From CAWAMR01 sp963783095 (GTDB taxonomy: Bacteria; Planctomycetota; Planctomycetia; Gemmatales; Gemmataceae), in contig CAWAMR010000002.1 in NCBI GenBank assembly GCA_963783095.1, positions 1 through 64,000 on the forward strand: a stretch of 64,000 nucleotides of DNA, written 5' to 3'. The position numbers were made by a program, and so were the translations under genes. Every line of letters starts with the position of its first letter. Position 1 is the first letter of the stretch. Positions 1 to 9,307 of this stretch are shown piece by piece. The notes under the pieces were generated by a model. The model made no database searches. It had not been told where the DNA came from and saw only the letters and a program-made list of their open reading frames with translations.

Positions 1-32
1 TCCGGTACTCTAACCAATTGAGCTACGTCCCC
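1..32 (-). tRNA. tRNA, 5' half only (cut by window edge)
   Basis: Read on the minus strand these bases give a 7-base acceptor strand (GGGGACG), then TA, a D-arm with GCTC/GAGT stem and an AATTGGTTA loop, base 26 A, and the 5' strand of the anticodon stem (CCGGA). The anticodon and 3' half lie outside the window, so the isotype cannot be assigned. Confidence 0.85.
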
Positions 33-217
33 TTCTTCTGTCATGAAAATATAGGGGCACTCTCGTAACCCATCAAGTGCATACCCGGATATTTTTCACC
101 GTCCTTTTCGCCTCTCGCCTCTCGATCGTCGGCGGCGCTGCTTGGATCGGTACCCCAATCCCGGCCGAATTGCTCGTAACGACAACGACAACTTTAAGAG
201 TTATGGCAGCGTCTTCA

Positions 218-2239
218 TCAGGACGCCTTTTTCATCGCCAACGCCTGGGAAGCTGGATGGGTAACGTCCGGAAAGAGTTCCAGTTGTTTGGGGCCGGCTC
301 CCACTAACTCCAAAATTCGTGTTACGCGGGAGTAAAGCGAGGATTTCTTTCCGTCCGTAAACCTTGGCAAAGCGTCGAGATGTGTCAGATATGACCGATC
401 CTGTCGAAAGATGCTTCGGAAGATCCGAATCGTACGTGGATGCCGGTGATCGAGCATCGATTCCGCAGATGTAACTGTGTCCTGCAATATCCTTTCGTTA
501 ATAATGGCCTCGCGCAATTCAATCGCCAGTTGTTCCACGAATTCGCACGCGCTGGCCGCCTCGGCGAAGGCGGGATGTGAGCCGGACGGGTACGACTTCA
601 GGTCGCCTTTCGTCCTTTCTGCGACGATGGTGTCGGCCGTTGCGTTTGGCCCGGGAGAACCACTTCCAATGAGGGTTTCTGTTGCGGAAACTGCAATAGG
701 CTTCGGCAACATTCGCAAAGGAACCGGGACGAGCTTCTCTCGGGCACGCCGCGACGATTCCTCATGAACCGATCCGCCAAAGAAGAAGCAGAGGATGCAT
801 CCGAACAGGCCTGCCAATACCAGGATCACACCAACGGTGAACGGCCAAAGCGACAACAGCGGCGGTTGCCAGATATACTTGGCCCGAACCTTGTTGTTCT
901 CCGTCACCGCTTCCATGACTTCCACGGGCGGCTGACATTCCATCTCGACGATAGCGTTCGCCGGCTCCGTATCAATTTGAAACGATCCTGCGAATCGCCC
1001 AGGGAACTGTCGTAAGAACTCGCCATCGCCGACCTCAAGGGTAACTTCTCCTGCCTGCCGAAGCCAATCGACTCTTGCGAGCGGCACTTTGGCACGAAAT
1101 CGAAAGGTTTTGTCCGGATTCGGCCCAGACAATGTACCACGTTCTGCGTTAAGACCGGTTGACGCGTCGCGATAAACGACCCAGCCATGCAAGGGTTCCG
1201 GCACCTGCTCGCGTCGCTTTTTTGCATCAATGACGGCAGCTATCCGGCAGATACTCCAGTCGAGTTGACTCAATTCCTTTTCGCGCTGGTGGAGCGCCAA
1301 TTCCTTCTCGGCTTCCAATGCCTGCCGGCACCGTTGAACGTCATCGACCGCGCTGAGCACGGCAATGCGAAGCCGATCCATCTTCAGGGCCAGATCATTA
1401 TTTTGTCGATATGCAAGAGTCTGTAATTGGGCGAGGGCTTCTTCATTTTGCTGGATTTCCGCCTGCAACGAGGTTGCCTGATTTCGCAGTTTGGCAATCT
1501 CCGAACCAAACTGCTGCGCCTCATGGGAGAGTTTCTGGAGGAGGAGCTCCGCGCTGGGAGGACGAATCGTCAGGCTCCGCTCGTGGGCGAGTTGATTGTT
1601 CACCGTCAGCAACTTTTCTTGCGCTTTCCGGATTGCCTTATCGGTGCCGGCGATGTCGCCTCGAAGCTGAATAATGATCTCTTGATGCTTGAACATTTGA
1701 TCGAATGGATCGCGCTGCGGGGCGATCAAATCGTTCAGAAAGCGGTCGAGAGCAGCACGTCGGTCATGCTCGGCAGCCAACGCACGTTGCTGGTTCTGAA
1801 CCAGTCCAGATGCGAAGGCCAAAGGCTGCGCGGCAAGCGCTCGGCACTGCGCCTCGAGGCGGGAGTGTTTGAGCTCCAGCTCTTCTCGATCGTCTTGAGG
1901 TTTCGAGGCAGTTTGAACCATAAGTCCATCGGGATCGACTTCCCCATAATGCGCTTGAATTCGGGCATGGGCTGAGACGGCACGCTCGCCGCGCCAAGCT
2001 CCTTCCAGCGCGACGGCTTTACGCATCAAATAGGCAAATGTTATGCCCAACAACCCCAGGAACAGCAGACCCGCGGACCATCTGCGCAACTCGTTCCGAA
2101 CGTCATTGGTCGAACGCTCGGCGCAGGTCTGACGACTTCGTTTCCAAAACACCAAAAACAGGAAGAGGACGCAGAACGAGATAAGAACGAAAACTGCGCC
2201 ATGCAGGGTAAATTCCAGAATAGAAGATTCCTTCCACAT
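218..2239 (-). CDS. Membrane-anchored coiled-coil protein, function unknown
   Basis: A 673-residue protein I do not recognise as a named family. It has two hydrophobic segments near the N-terminus (about residues 12-32 and 55-73) and a third near 468-490. Between the second and third lies a long region rich in E, Q, K, R and A with heptad-like spacing (about 110-345), so a coiled coil is likely. Residues 350-450 look like a compact beta-rich domain. The C-terminal 180 residues are soluble and end in a helical segment. With three membrane passes the two ends would lie on opposite sides of the membrane. It is divergent from the dehydrogenase locus to the right, with a 349-base gap between. A structural or envelope-spanning role is possible, but nothing in the sequence proves it. 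Confidence 0.8.
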   Translation of the reverse strand: MWKESSILEFTLHGAVFVLISFCVLFLFLVFWKRSRQTCAERSTNDVRNELRRWSAGLLFLGLLGITFAYLMRKAVALEGAWRGERAVSAHARIQAHYGEVDPDGLMVQTASKPQDDREELELKHSRLEAQCRALAAQPLAFASGLVQNQQRALAAEHDRRAALDRFLNDLIAPQRDPFDQMFKHQEIIIQLRGDIAGTDKAIRKAQEKLLTVNNQLAHERSLTIRPPSAELLLQKLSHEAQQFGSEIAKLRNQATSLQAEIQQNEEALAQLQTLAYRQNNDLALKMDRLRIAVLSAVDDVQRCRQALEAEKELALHQREKELSQLDWSICRIAAVIDAKKRREQVPEPLHGWVVYRDASTGLNAERGTLSGPNPDKTFRFRAKVPLARVDWLRQAGEVTLEVGDGEFLRQFPGRFAGSFQIDTEPANAIVEMECQPPVEVMEAVTENNKVRAKYIWQPPLLSLWPFTVGVILVLAGLFGCILCFFFGGSVHEESSRRAREKLVPVPLRMLPKPIAVSATETLIGSGSPGPNATADTIVAERTKGDLKSYPSGSHPAFAEAASACEFVEQLAIELREAIINERILQDTVTSAESMLDHRHPRTIRIFRSIFRQDRSYLTHLDALPRFTDGKKSSLYSRVTRILELVGAGPKQLELFPDVTHPASQALAMKKAS

Positions 2240-2588
2240 CGGCGGCGAATCTCACTTCATGAAAGTACCGTTTTCAATACGGTGTCGGTTCCGAGAAACG
2301 AGTCGGGTTCCGGCAGATTAGGAGGGCTCTTGAGCCTTCAACATCGTTACATTTCGTCCGGATTTTCCTCGTCCCTGTTGAGGTTCTGCGAATATTATTC
2401 AAAGCTGTTCGGGTAGAGGTTTGATGGTATGAGTAACGACATTTTGAATGGTTGTAGCGGCGCGAGATTCGCAGTGGTCGCCGGCTTACCGCAATTCGCT
2501 ACCATCTGAAAAGAAAATGTTTGACATTTGCGGGTCCGGGTCACACTCTACGATCACACCGTCGCCTTGAAGGGTACTCAGGATTCTT
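2240..2588. other. Intergenic region between divergent genes
   Basis: No supported gene. It separates two divergent genes, so both promoters should be here, but I see no clear hexamer pair or operator. An AGGA just before the rightward ATG at 2589 can serve as its ribosome-binding site. Confidence 0.5.
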
Positions 2589-4574
2589 ATGACCCAACCC
2601 CCCCTCTCCAAAAATGAACTTCTGAACCTTTATCGCCGGATGCTGGTTATCCGCAGATGTGAAGAACAACTGGCCCGCTCGCATCAACGAGGGTTGATTC
2701 TTGGGGCCTGCCACACCTACGTCGGACAGGAAGCGATCGCGGTCGGCGTTTGCGCTCATCTCACTGAAACCGACACGGTTTTCAGTACCCATCGCGGGCA
2801 CGGCCACGCCCTGGCGAAAGGGGTAACACCGACGCAACTCATCGCCGAACTCTATGGCCGAGAAACGGGGATATCGCACGGGCGCGGCGGCAGCATGCAT
2901 CTGTTCGCCCCCGAAGTCGGCATGATGGGGACCAGCGGCATCGTCGGCCCCTGTATCCTGCAAGCCGCAGGTGCCGGTTATAGTTTCATGCTGCTGAAGA
3001 ACCAGCGCGTGGCAGTGGCCTTCTTTGGTGATGGCGCGGTCAACAATGGAGCCTTCCACGAAGGACTGAATCTCGCCGGCATCTGGAAATTACCCGTACT
3101 TTTTGTGTGCGAGAACAATCAGTACGCCACGGAAGTTCCGTTCGAATACGCTGCCGGCAATCCTACCGTTGCTGCTCGTGCCGCATCTTATGGGATGCCG
3201 GGCGTACAACTCGACGGCAATGATGTTTTGGCGATTCACGACGCTGCCGCAAAAGCGGTCAAGCGTGCGCGAGCGGGTGAAGGTCCCACGTTGCTCGAAT
3301 GTCGAACCTATCGCACTCGTCCCCATGCCGAGGGAATGGGCGATTTTGGTTATCGCACGCGGGAAGAGGTCGAGGAGTGGAAAACGCGCTGTCCCATCGT
3401 TCGGCTCAAGCAATTCCTCCTCAAGCTATCTCTGGCAGAGGAAGATGAGCTTATCGCCATTGAATCGGCGATCGGCTCCGAAATTGAGAAAGCGAATCGC
3501 GCAGCAGAGACAGCGCCCTGGCCGAATGCAAGTGACGCAACCAGCCATGTCTATGCTGAGCCCGTCCGAAAATGCCCGCCTCCGCCATTGCCGGGGAGCC
3601 GGGAAATAACTTATATGCAGGCCACCTTGGAAGCTCTAAGCTCCGAAATGGCCGGCAACCCGACGATCTTTGTTCTGGGTGAAGGGATCGGCAAACGCGG
3701 CGGCAACTTCCGGACAACCGCAGGGCTATACGATCTCTACGGGCCAAAACGCCTTTGCGATACGCCGATTTGCGAACGCGGGTTCGTTGGTTTGGGTGGT
3801 GGTGCTGCGATGACCGGCACTCGCCCAGTCATTGATTTCATGTTTGCGGATTTCGTTCTCGATGGTGTTGGCGAGATCATCAATCAAATCGCCAAGATGC
3901 AGTACATGAGCAACGGCCGGCTCAAAATGCCGATCCTCCTGCGAGGCTGCATCGGCATCGGCCATTCCGCGGCAACGCATCACTCCGGGAACTATTACCC
4001 GATGTATGCTCATTTCCCTGGCCTACGTGTCGTGGTTCCCTCAACGCCCTACGATGCCAAGGGTCTGCTTCACCACGCACTGCGCTGCGATGATCCGGTA
4101 TTGTTCCTGGAACACCGCGAATTGCTTGGCCTGAAAGGACCGGTTCAAGAACAACCTTACGAAATCCCATTTGGGCAAGCGGCAATTGTGCGCGAAGGAC
4201 GCGACATCACTGTTGTCGCCTTGACGGTAATGGTGCCGCGAACGCTTGCCTTGTGCGATGGCTTGGCAAAAGAAGGAATCTCAGTGGAATTGATCGATCC
4301 GCGCACAGTTGCACCGTTGGACATCGAAACCATTGCGCGATCGGTTGCAAAAACAGGAAGATTACTGATCGTTGATGAAGCCTTTGGTCCTTACGGGATC
4401 GGTGCGGAGATTGCAGCTCAGATCGCCAATGCGAGTTTCGATGATCTGGATGCCCCGATTCGCCGGGTCAATGGAACCCATTGCCCGACACCATACAGTC
4501 CACCATTGGAAGCAGCGATCATCCCGGGAGCAGAGGCGATTGCTCGGGCGATATGCGATCTTGTGGCCGAATGA
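2589..4574 (+). CDS. Fused E1 alpha-beta, thiamine-diphosphate 2-oxoacid/acetoin dehydrogenase
   Basis: A 661-residue fusion of the alpha and beta subunits of the E1 component of a 2-oxoacid (pyruvate, branched-chain or acetoin) dehydrogenase complex. The alpha half (about 1-325) has the thiamine-diphosphate motif: GDG at 147-149 and NN at 176-177, with RTRPHAEG further on. The beta half (about 335-661) starts at EITYMQATLEAL and has the typical FADFVLDGVGEI and HHSGNYYP segments. The enzyme decarboxylates the 2-oxoacid and passes the acyl group to the lipoyl arm of E2. The matching E2 lies at 7945-9141, separated by a mobile element and decayed genes. No E3 is in the window. Alpha-beta fusion is known in this family. 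The substrate cannot be decided; acetoin or pyruvate-like is my best guess. Confidence 0.92.
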   Translation: MTQPPLSKNELLNLYRRMLVIRRCEEQLARSHQRGLILGACHTYVGQEAIAVGVCAHLTETDTVFSTHRGHGHALAKGVTPTQLIAELYGRETGISHGRGGSMHLFAPEVGMMGTSGIVGPCILQAAGAGYSFMLLKNQRVAVAFFGDGAVNNGAFHEGLNLAGIWKLPVLFVCENNQYATEVPFEYAAGNPTVAARAASYGMPGVQLDGNDVLAIHDAAAKAVKRARAGEGPTLLECRTYRTRPHAEGMGDFGYRTREEVEEWKTRCPIVRLKQFLLKLSLAEEDELIAIESAIGSEIEKANRAAETAPWPNASDATSHVYAEPVRKCPPPPLPGSREITYMQATLEALSSEMAGNPTIFVLGEGIGKRGGNFRTTAGLYDLYGPKRLCDTPICERGFVGLGGGAAMTGTRPVIDFMFADFVLDGVGEIINQIAKMQYMSNGRLKMPILLRGCIGIGHSAATHHSGNYYPMYAHFPGLRVVVPSTPYDAKGLLHHALRCDDPVLFLEHRELLGLKGPVQEQPYEIPFGQAAIVREGRDITVVALTVMVPRTLALCDGLAKEGISVELIDPRTVAPLDIETIARSVAKTGRLLIVDEAFGPYGIGAEIAAQIANASFDDLDAPIRRVNGTHCPTPYSPPLEAAIIPGAEAIARAICDLVAE

Positions 4575-4652
4575 GAGAAGACGATGTGTACCTGTGTTTC
4601 GCTCCGTTTTTTTGGCTTGAATATCTATGAAAAACGTGGTAGTTTTTCTTAT

Positions 4653-5098
4653 ATGAAGACACTACGTCACAAGACGCAAAGCACGGAAAGCAATATACTT
4701 GCCCGCATCCGTGGCACAGGGCGTGGTTCCGTGTTCGTTCCTGGTGATTTTCTCGATCTGGGAAATCGTCAGGGGTGGATTTCGCGCTCCACCGCTTGGT
4801 AAAACAAGGCGTTCTGAGAAGGTTGGCGCGCGGACTGTACGACTATCCGAGATCGCATCCGCAATTGGGAATGCTCACCCCGTCCGTGGACACCATTGCG
4901 CAGGCGCTGGCGGGCCGGGATCGTCTGCGCATTCAGCCGTCGGGTGCCTACGCCGCCAATCTTCTGCATCTGTCTGAACAGGTGCCCGCCAAAGCAGTTT
5001 TTCTGCCGGGGTGGGATAATACTTGGTCCTGTGATAAGCAAACCCGCTTCTTTGTTGGTACCATTATTGGCTCAACCGTATTTCGGCACACCACCTAA
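4653..5098 (+). pseudogene. Broken DUF6088 (AbiEi-like antitoxin) gene
   Basis: The first frame reads ILARIRGTGRGSVFVPGDF and LDLGNR, then runs out of frame near 4772-4778. The next frame continues DFALHRLVKQG, LRRLARGLYDYPR, HPQLG and IAQALAGRDRLRIQPSGAYA. That is the order seen in DUF6088 proteins, which resemble the winged-helix antitoxin part of type IV toxin-antitoxin systems (AbiEi). After about 5020 the match fades and the frame stops at 5098. With a frameshift and no intact C-terminus, the gene is very probably dead. It sits just left of an insertion sequence. Confidence 0.75.
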
Positions 5099-5301
5099 GG
5101 CCGACAAAAATGGAATTCTTCCACCCGATTCCATCGTCGTCATCAATGGATCATGGCCACCTTGGGATTACGCAACTCTGATACCGGTTGACGTTGATAT
5201 GGGATTCGGTGTGTTTCGTCGAATCAATATCTGGGAGAACATGAATCATGGTTTGATTCCTGGATTTGGGCGGGAGGCACAGAGGATTTACTGGAGTATT
5301 A

Positions 5302-6329
5302 GGTAGTGTTGACATTCCAGCCGTGAAACTGGAGAGGCTGGGTTTAGGTTAACAGCGTCACGAGCGCGGTGAAAGCCACGAATCCCAGAAAATTTCGTGC
5401 CGTTTTCTCGTAGCGCGTTGCCACTCGGCGGGACTGTTTCATGATATTGATCATCCGCTCCACGATGTTGCGTTGCTTATAGGTCTCTGTGTCGTATTCG
5501 CGTGGTTCGACGCGATTGCTGCGCGGCGGAATGACTGCTTCCGCGCCCTTCGCTTCGATCGTCGCCACGAACTCGTCGCTGTCATAGCCCTTGTCGGCGA
5601 GAACTTTCTGTGGATCGCTGCCTTCCAGCAGAGCCGGTCCTTGTTTGACATCATGATTTTGGCCCGGCGTCAGAAGAATCTTCACAGGCTCGCCGACACC
5701 ATTGCACGAAACGTGAATCTTCGTGCTGAATCCGCCGCGCGAGCGTCCCAGGCACTCGGCCTCGGCGTTGCTGCCCTTGGCACCTGCGGAATGCTGATGG
5801 GCACGAATTACCGTGGAATCCACCATCAAAACTTCGACGTCGGGATCTTTCAACAGATCCATGATTTTGGGGAACACGCCATTCTTGCACCAGCGATTGA
5901 ATCTCTGAAACATGCTGTTCCACGGGCCGAACCGTTCCGGCAAATCACGCCAAGGAGCGCCGGTCTTGGCGATCCAAAAGATGGCGTTGATGAACAGGCG
6001 ATTATCCTTAGCGGTCGCACCGGGATCGCCTTCCTTGCCCGGCAAGTGGTCCTTGATAATGTTCCATTGCTCATCACTGATTTCGTGTCGTCGCAGCATG
6101 GGTATCAAGCCTCGCGTGTTCGGTTCCATGATTGAAGGCAACCGTCATGGCTGCCAACCAATCGTAGGAATCCGGCGAGGCGAAATAGCTTTACCTATGC
6201 CGAAACTGCGTGGAATATTTTTCGTACAATGGGAAGCCCTTAACGATCAAGGAAGCGGCGAAATCTCGCGGCCGACGAAGCCTCCTTTCGCAGGTTCCGT
6301 AAATTGCCTGAGCGAATGTCAACACTGCC
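5302..6329. mobile_element. Complete IS5-type insertion sequence (about 1.03 kb)
   Basis: The ends are 16-bp inverted repeats with one mismatch: GGTAGTGTTGACATTC at 5302-5317, and GAATGTCAACACTGCC at 6314-6329, whose complement reads GGCAGTGTTGACATTC. The element is flanked on both sides by TA (5300-5301 and 6330-6331), consistent with the short TA/TNA target duplications of some IS5-family groups. One transposase gene fills most of it on the minus strand. Intact gene and ends suggest a recent insertion. No second copy is in the window. Confidence 0.9.
5344..6099 (-). CDS. IS5-family DDE transposase
   Basis: A 251-residue transposase, taking the ATG at 6099 (MLRRHEISDEQW); the frame is open 14 codons further upstream. 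The N-terminal part has the usual DUF4096-like segment (WNIIKDHLPG, FWIAKTGAPWRDLPERFG). The catalytic triad can be followed as D in VDSTVIRAHQHSAG, D in LADKGYDSDE, and E in NIVERMINIMKQSRRVATRY. Some relatives in this family need a frameshift between two ORFs; here the gene is one continuous frame. It cuts and joins the ends of the element at 5302-6329. It appears functional. Confidence 0.93.
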   Translation of the reverse strand: MLRRHEISDEQWNIIKDHLPGKEGDPGATAKDNRLFINAIFWIAKTGAPWRDLPERFGPWNSMFQRFNRWCKNGVFPKIMDLLKDPDVEVLMVDSTVIRAHQHSAGAKGSNAEAECLGRSRGGFSTKIHVSCNGVGEPVKILLTPGQNHDVKQGPALLEGSDPQKVLADKGYDSDEFVATIEAKGAEAVIPPRSNRVEPREYDTETYKQRNIVERMINIMKQSRRVATRYEKTARNFLGFVAFTALVTLLT

Positions 6330-6614
6330 TAGCAAGTTCGGGGGGGCGGGTGTGCAGGGTGTAGATTACCCCTATGTGATATATTGTACATATTGCGAAC
6401 CAGAAGTTCTACCCATGCCGCAGAAACCTTGACCTTAGCAGGGGTTATTGACAGATAGTTTTGGAACTGGATTTCTTGCAAGGTGGAAGGAGCACATGTC
6501 GAGGATTGCTATTGAGTTGGTTGATCTTGGTTTACCATATCGTTTAACAAAGTTGTTTGTATTCGTATATATGTGAATCGAGCTAACCTTAGAAAACCAC
6601 CTAGAGGCCAAATC

Positions 6615-7586
6615 ATGAAGACGCTTTTTTGCTTATCGCTATGTGTGCTGTATAGTGGGCCAGTGAGAGCCCAACCAAAACAATCTGTCAAAACGGATCC
6701 GTCGGATATGTTAATAGAGAAAAAGGATGCAACTCCAGGCGAGCAACGGATTTTCGAAGTGGGTAACGGCCTGAAGATCACTTTTTGTTGGATACCGGCG
6801 TCAAAGGGAAAATTAACATTGGGCTGTCCGAAGAAAGAAGAGGAGTATTTTGCAAAGAAATTCAACCTGGGGACAGAGTTCAATGCCGGTGCGGGGAACC
6901 AATTTGAAATTGACGGGCTGGATGGCTTTTGGATGGCCAAGACCGAAATGACGCAGGCACAATATGCGAAAATTGTCGGCAAGAATCCGAGTCATTTCAG
7001 TAAGCAGGGCAAAGGCAAGTGGGAAGTGCACACAATCGCGAATACGGATGATTTCCCGGTAGAACAGGTGTCTTGGAATGATGCGGAAACATGCATCGCC
7101 AAAATGCAATTATCACCCGAGATGAAAGGTTGGAAGATTCGACTTCCCAGCGAGGCTCAGTGGGAGTATGCATATCGGGGCGGTCTGGGAGTTGGCCGAG
7201 CCTATTACTGGGGCAATGAACTCAAAGGGGATAAAGCGAACTGTAATGGAGCATTTCCGTTTGGCGCAGTTGGTGAAGACCTGGGTCGGACTGCCAAAGT
7301 GGGCAGCTATGAAACCAAAGCAATACATCCTTGGGGTTTGGTCGACATGTCCGGCAATGTTTGGGAATGGTGTGAGGACTACTATTACCCCACCTATGAA
7401 GAGTTGCCCAAGACGAAGAATCCCGTGCAGTCCCAAAAAAAAGTAGAGGGTGCCTTACGTGTTATACGCGGTGGTGGCTGGTTCACTTGGCCCCCCCTGT
7501 GTCGAGCGGCTTATCGGGCTTCTTTTGACCCTACGAAATCCACCGAAGTTATTGGTTTCCGCGTAGTCATTTGTTCGAAACCGTAA
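6615..7586 (+). CDS. Secreted SUMF1/FGE-domain protein
   Basis: The start at 6615 gives an obvious signal peptide (MKTLFCLSLCVLYSGPVRAQ) and has AGAGG about 10 bases upstream. The mature protein is a formylglycine-generating-enzyme-like (SUMF1) domain of about 240 residues: FWMAKTEMTQAQYAKIVG, FPVEQVSWNDAE, RLPSEAQWEYAYRGG, YYWGNE, WGLVDMSGNVWEWCEDYY, LRVIRGGGW, and GFRVV at the end. I do not see the paired active-site cysteines of true FGE, so it is more likely a ligand-binding or regulatory domain, as in many planctomycete copies. It lies between the IS element and the E2 gene and probably has its own promoter in 6433-6614. Confidence 0.9.
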   Translation: MKTLFCLSLCVLYSGPVRAQPKQSVKTDPSDMLIEKKDATPGEQRIFEVGNGLKITFCWIPASKGKLTLGCPKKEEEYFAKKFNLGTEFNAGAGNQFEIDGLDGFWMAKTEMTQAQYAKIVGKNPSHFSKQGKGKWEVHTIANTDDFPVEQVSWNDAETCIAKMQLSPEMKGWKIRLPSEAQWEYAYRGGLGVGRAYYWGNELKGDKANCNGAFPFGAVGEDLGRTAKVGSYETKAIHPWGLVDMSGNVWEWCEDYYYPTYEELPKTKNPVQSQKKVEGALRVIRGGGWFTWPPLCRAAYRASFDPTKSTEVIGFRVVICSKP

Positions 7587-7682
7587 TGTACCGACGCACT
7601 TTATTGGACTGAACCAATTTGTGGTCGTATTTGAAGCCGACTTAAGGCGTACATCCTCGGCTGGGGCTGGCGATCGCAAAAG

Positions 7683-7835
7683 ATGACGCAACCGATGAGA
7701 GATGAACTGAAGCCTTACGCGAGAAAGATCCACGAGATGCAGTTTCACGGAGAGAAGCCAAAACAGGATGGTTCAGGGGTATGGCAACTTCATGGAATCA
7801 CGTACATTGAGGACTTGGGGGGAAAAGAAGGGTAA
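7683..7835 (+). CDS. Possible small protein or gene remnant (50 codons)
   Basis: A short frame with plausible codon use and a soluble, charged product (begins MTQPMRDELKPYARKIHEMQ). The frame is open upstream to a stop at 7632-7634. It fills the 358-base gap between the SUMF1 gene and E2. No family is recognised. It may equally be the tail of a lost gene. Confidence 0.3.
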   Translation: MTQPMRDELKPYARKIHEMQFHGEKPKQDGSGVWQLHGITYIEDLGGKEG

Positions 7836-7944
7836 GTGGGAAAAAGGTAAAGGCAGTGGCCAACCCTTGCGAGCCAGCCAAAGCCTCCAGTGAAAGTATG
7901 CAGAAAAAGTGGTGAAAAGTCAAGAGAACCGACACCCCTCGAAA

Positions 7945-9141
7945 ATGAGATATTCAATGCCAATCCCGATCACGATTCCCCGGCTCGGCTGGAACATGGA
8001 AGAAGGTACCTTCGTCGAATGGCTCAAGCAGGATGGCGACCGGATTCAAGCGGGCGACATGCTCTATAAGCTGGAAGGCGAGAAGGCTACCGAAGACATC
8101 GAGTGTCTCGATGACGGTATCTTGAGTATTCCGCCCGGTGCCCCCAAGCCGGGAGACAAGATTCCTGTCGGTACAGTCATTGGTTATTTACTCCAAGCGA
8201 ATGAATCGGTCCCGGTCGAACCGTCAACCCCTGCCGAAAATGGCGAAGGGAAGGAAATTCACGCTGCGCTACCAAACGAGGGATTGTCCGTTCCCGAATC
8301 GATAGCCACATCATCGGACTTGCCGCGAATCGCGATTTCTCCAAGAGCGAAACGGGTGGCGAAGCAACTGGGCATCGACTGGACCACACTGCGCGGCACT
8401 GGGCGAACCGGTCGGATTCGAGAACGGGATGTACGCGCGATTCCTGCATCCCACGACACAACGCAAGTCCACAGCGCGATTCGCAAAACGATCGCGGAAC
8501 GCATGGTTGCCAGTCATCTCACCACTGCGCCGGTGACGCTCACCAGTTCCGTCGATGTCACTCATTTGGTTCAGCTTCGCAATCAGTTCAAAGCCGTTGG
8601 TGCCGACGATCAAATTGTTCCCAGCTATACCGATTTTCTTCTGAAACTCGTGGCATTAGCCTTGAAGAAACATCCTTTGCTCAACTCCTCCTGGAGTGAA
8701 GATCAAATCGTTCTGCATCCCAAGATTCATATCGGGTTCGCTGTCGATACCGATGCCGGGCTTCTCGTTCCCGTCCTGCGTGATGTGGACGCTCTGAGCG
8801 TTCGAGAGATTGCCGGCCAGTCAAAAGAACTTGTTGAACGCGCGCGAGCCCAGCGGTTGTCAGCTGCCGACATGCAAGGTGGAACCTTTACGGTAACGAA
8901 CCTCGGCGCGTTTGGTATCGATGCCTTCACGCCGATTATCAACTTGCCGCAGTGCGCTGTCCTGGGAATCGGGCGGATTCAGCGCCAGCCGACGGTGATC
9001 GAGGACGAGATTGTCGTAAGGGATCGCTTGACCTTGAGTTTGACCTTCGATCACCGGATTGTCGATGGTGCCCCTGCTGCGCGGTTTCTACAGACATTGA
9101 GTGCGATGATCGAAAATCCTGGGCCGTGGCTGATGCCTTGA
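7945..9141 (+). CDS. E2 dihydrolipoamide acyltransferase
   Basis: The core acyltransferase of the dehydrogenase complex whose E1 is at 2589. Starts are possible at 7945 or 7957; upstream in-frame codons do not look conserved. Domains in order: a lipoyl domain (ITIPRLGWNMEEGTFVEWL) with the lipoylated lysine in EGEKATEDIE; a linker; an E3/E1-binding domain (ISPRAKRVAKQLGIDW, LRGTGRTGRIRERDV); and the catalytic chloramphenicol-acetyltransferase-like domain ending with DHRIVDGAPA, which holds the catalytic His and Asp. The lipoyl arm carries the acyl group from E1 and transfers it to CoA. The E3-binding domain implies a dihydrolipoamide dehydrogenase encoded elsewhere. About 3.3 kb of unrelated DNA separates it from E1. 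Confidence 0.93.
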   Translation: MRYSMPIPITIPRLGWNMEEGTFVEWLKQDGDRIQAGDMLYKLEGEKATEDIECLDDGILSIPPGAPKPGDKIPVGTVIGYLLQANESVPVEPSTPAENGEGKEIHAALPNEGLSVPESIATSSDLPRIAISPRAKRVAKQLGIDWTTLRGTGRTGRIRERDVRAIPASHDTTQVHSAIRKTIAERMVASHLTTAPVTLTSSVDVTHLVQLRNQFKAVGADDQIVPSYTDFLLKLVALALKKHPLLNSSWSEDQIVLHPKIHIGFAVDTDAGLLVPVLRDVDALSVREIAGQSKELVERARAQRLSAADMQGGTFTVTNLGAFGIDAFTPIINLPQCAVLGIGRIQRQPTVIEDEIVVRDRLTLSLTFDHRIVDGAPAARFLQTLSAMIENPGPWLMP

Positions 9142-9290
9142 TCCAGAAGCGGTTCGTCAGAGCCTGAAGCGTAAGCAAGGGCAAACGTCACAACCCTCGC
9201 TAATCCAGAAGCGGTTCGTCAGAGCCTGAAGCGTTAGCGAAGAGGAAGGTTTTTCTTCGCTTACGCTTCAGGCTCCGACGGATCACTCAA
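9142..9290. repeat. Intergenic direct/inverted repeat (AGCCTGAAGCG family)
   Basis: A sequence beginning TCCAGAAGCGGTTCGTCAGA and continuing GCCTGAAGCGT occurs twice in direct orientation (from about 9143 and 9204). An inverted copy of its second half (TTCGCTTACGCTTCAGGCTC) follows near 9258-9277, so the second direct copy can form a hairpin with it. The same core, AGCCTGAAGCGTAAGCGA, forms the hairpin at 28710-28767. Confidence 0.8.
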
Positions 9291-9307
9291 GACTGAAAGA
9301 GTCTTCC

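Larger units (their letters stand above)
5085..6432 (+). pseudogene. Unknown ORF interrupted by the IS element
   Basis: An open frame runs through 5085-5301 (with ILPPDSIVVINGSWPPWDYA) and stops only because the left end of the insertion sequence supplies a TAG at 5304. If the element and one TA copy are removed, the same frame continues at 6332 (SKFGGAGVQGVDYPYVIY) to a stop at 6430-6432. The insertion therefore cut a reading frame. I do not recognise the family. The frame is open upstream to about 4896, but there it overlaps the DUF6088 remnant in another frame, so its true start is unknown. Confidence 0.6.

Noticed and set aside
77..307. 76-codon plus-strand frame with a hydrophobic start
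   Set aside because: It overlaps the end of the coiled-coil membrane gene and has no conserved features.
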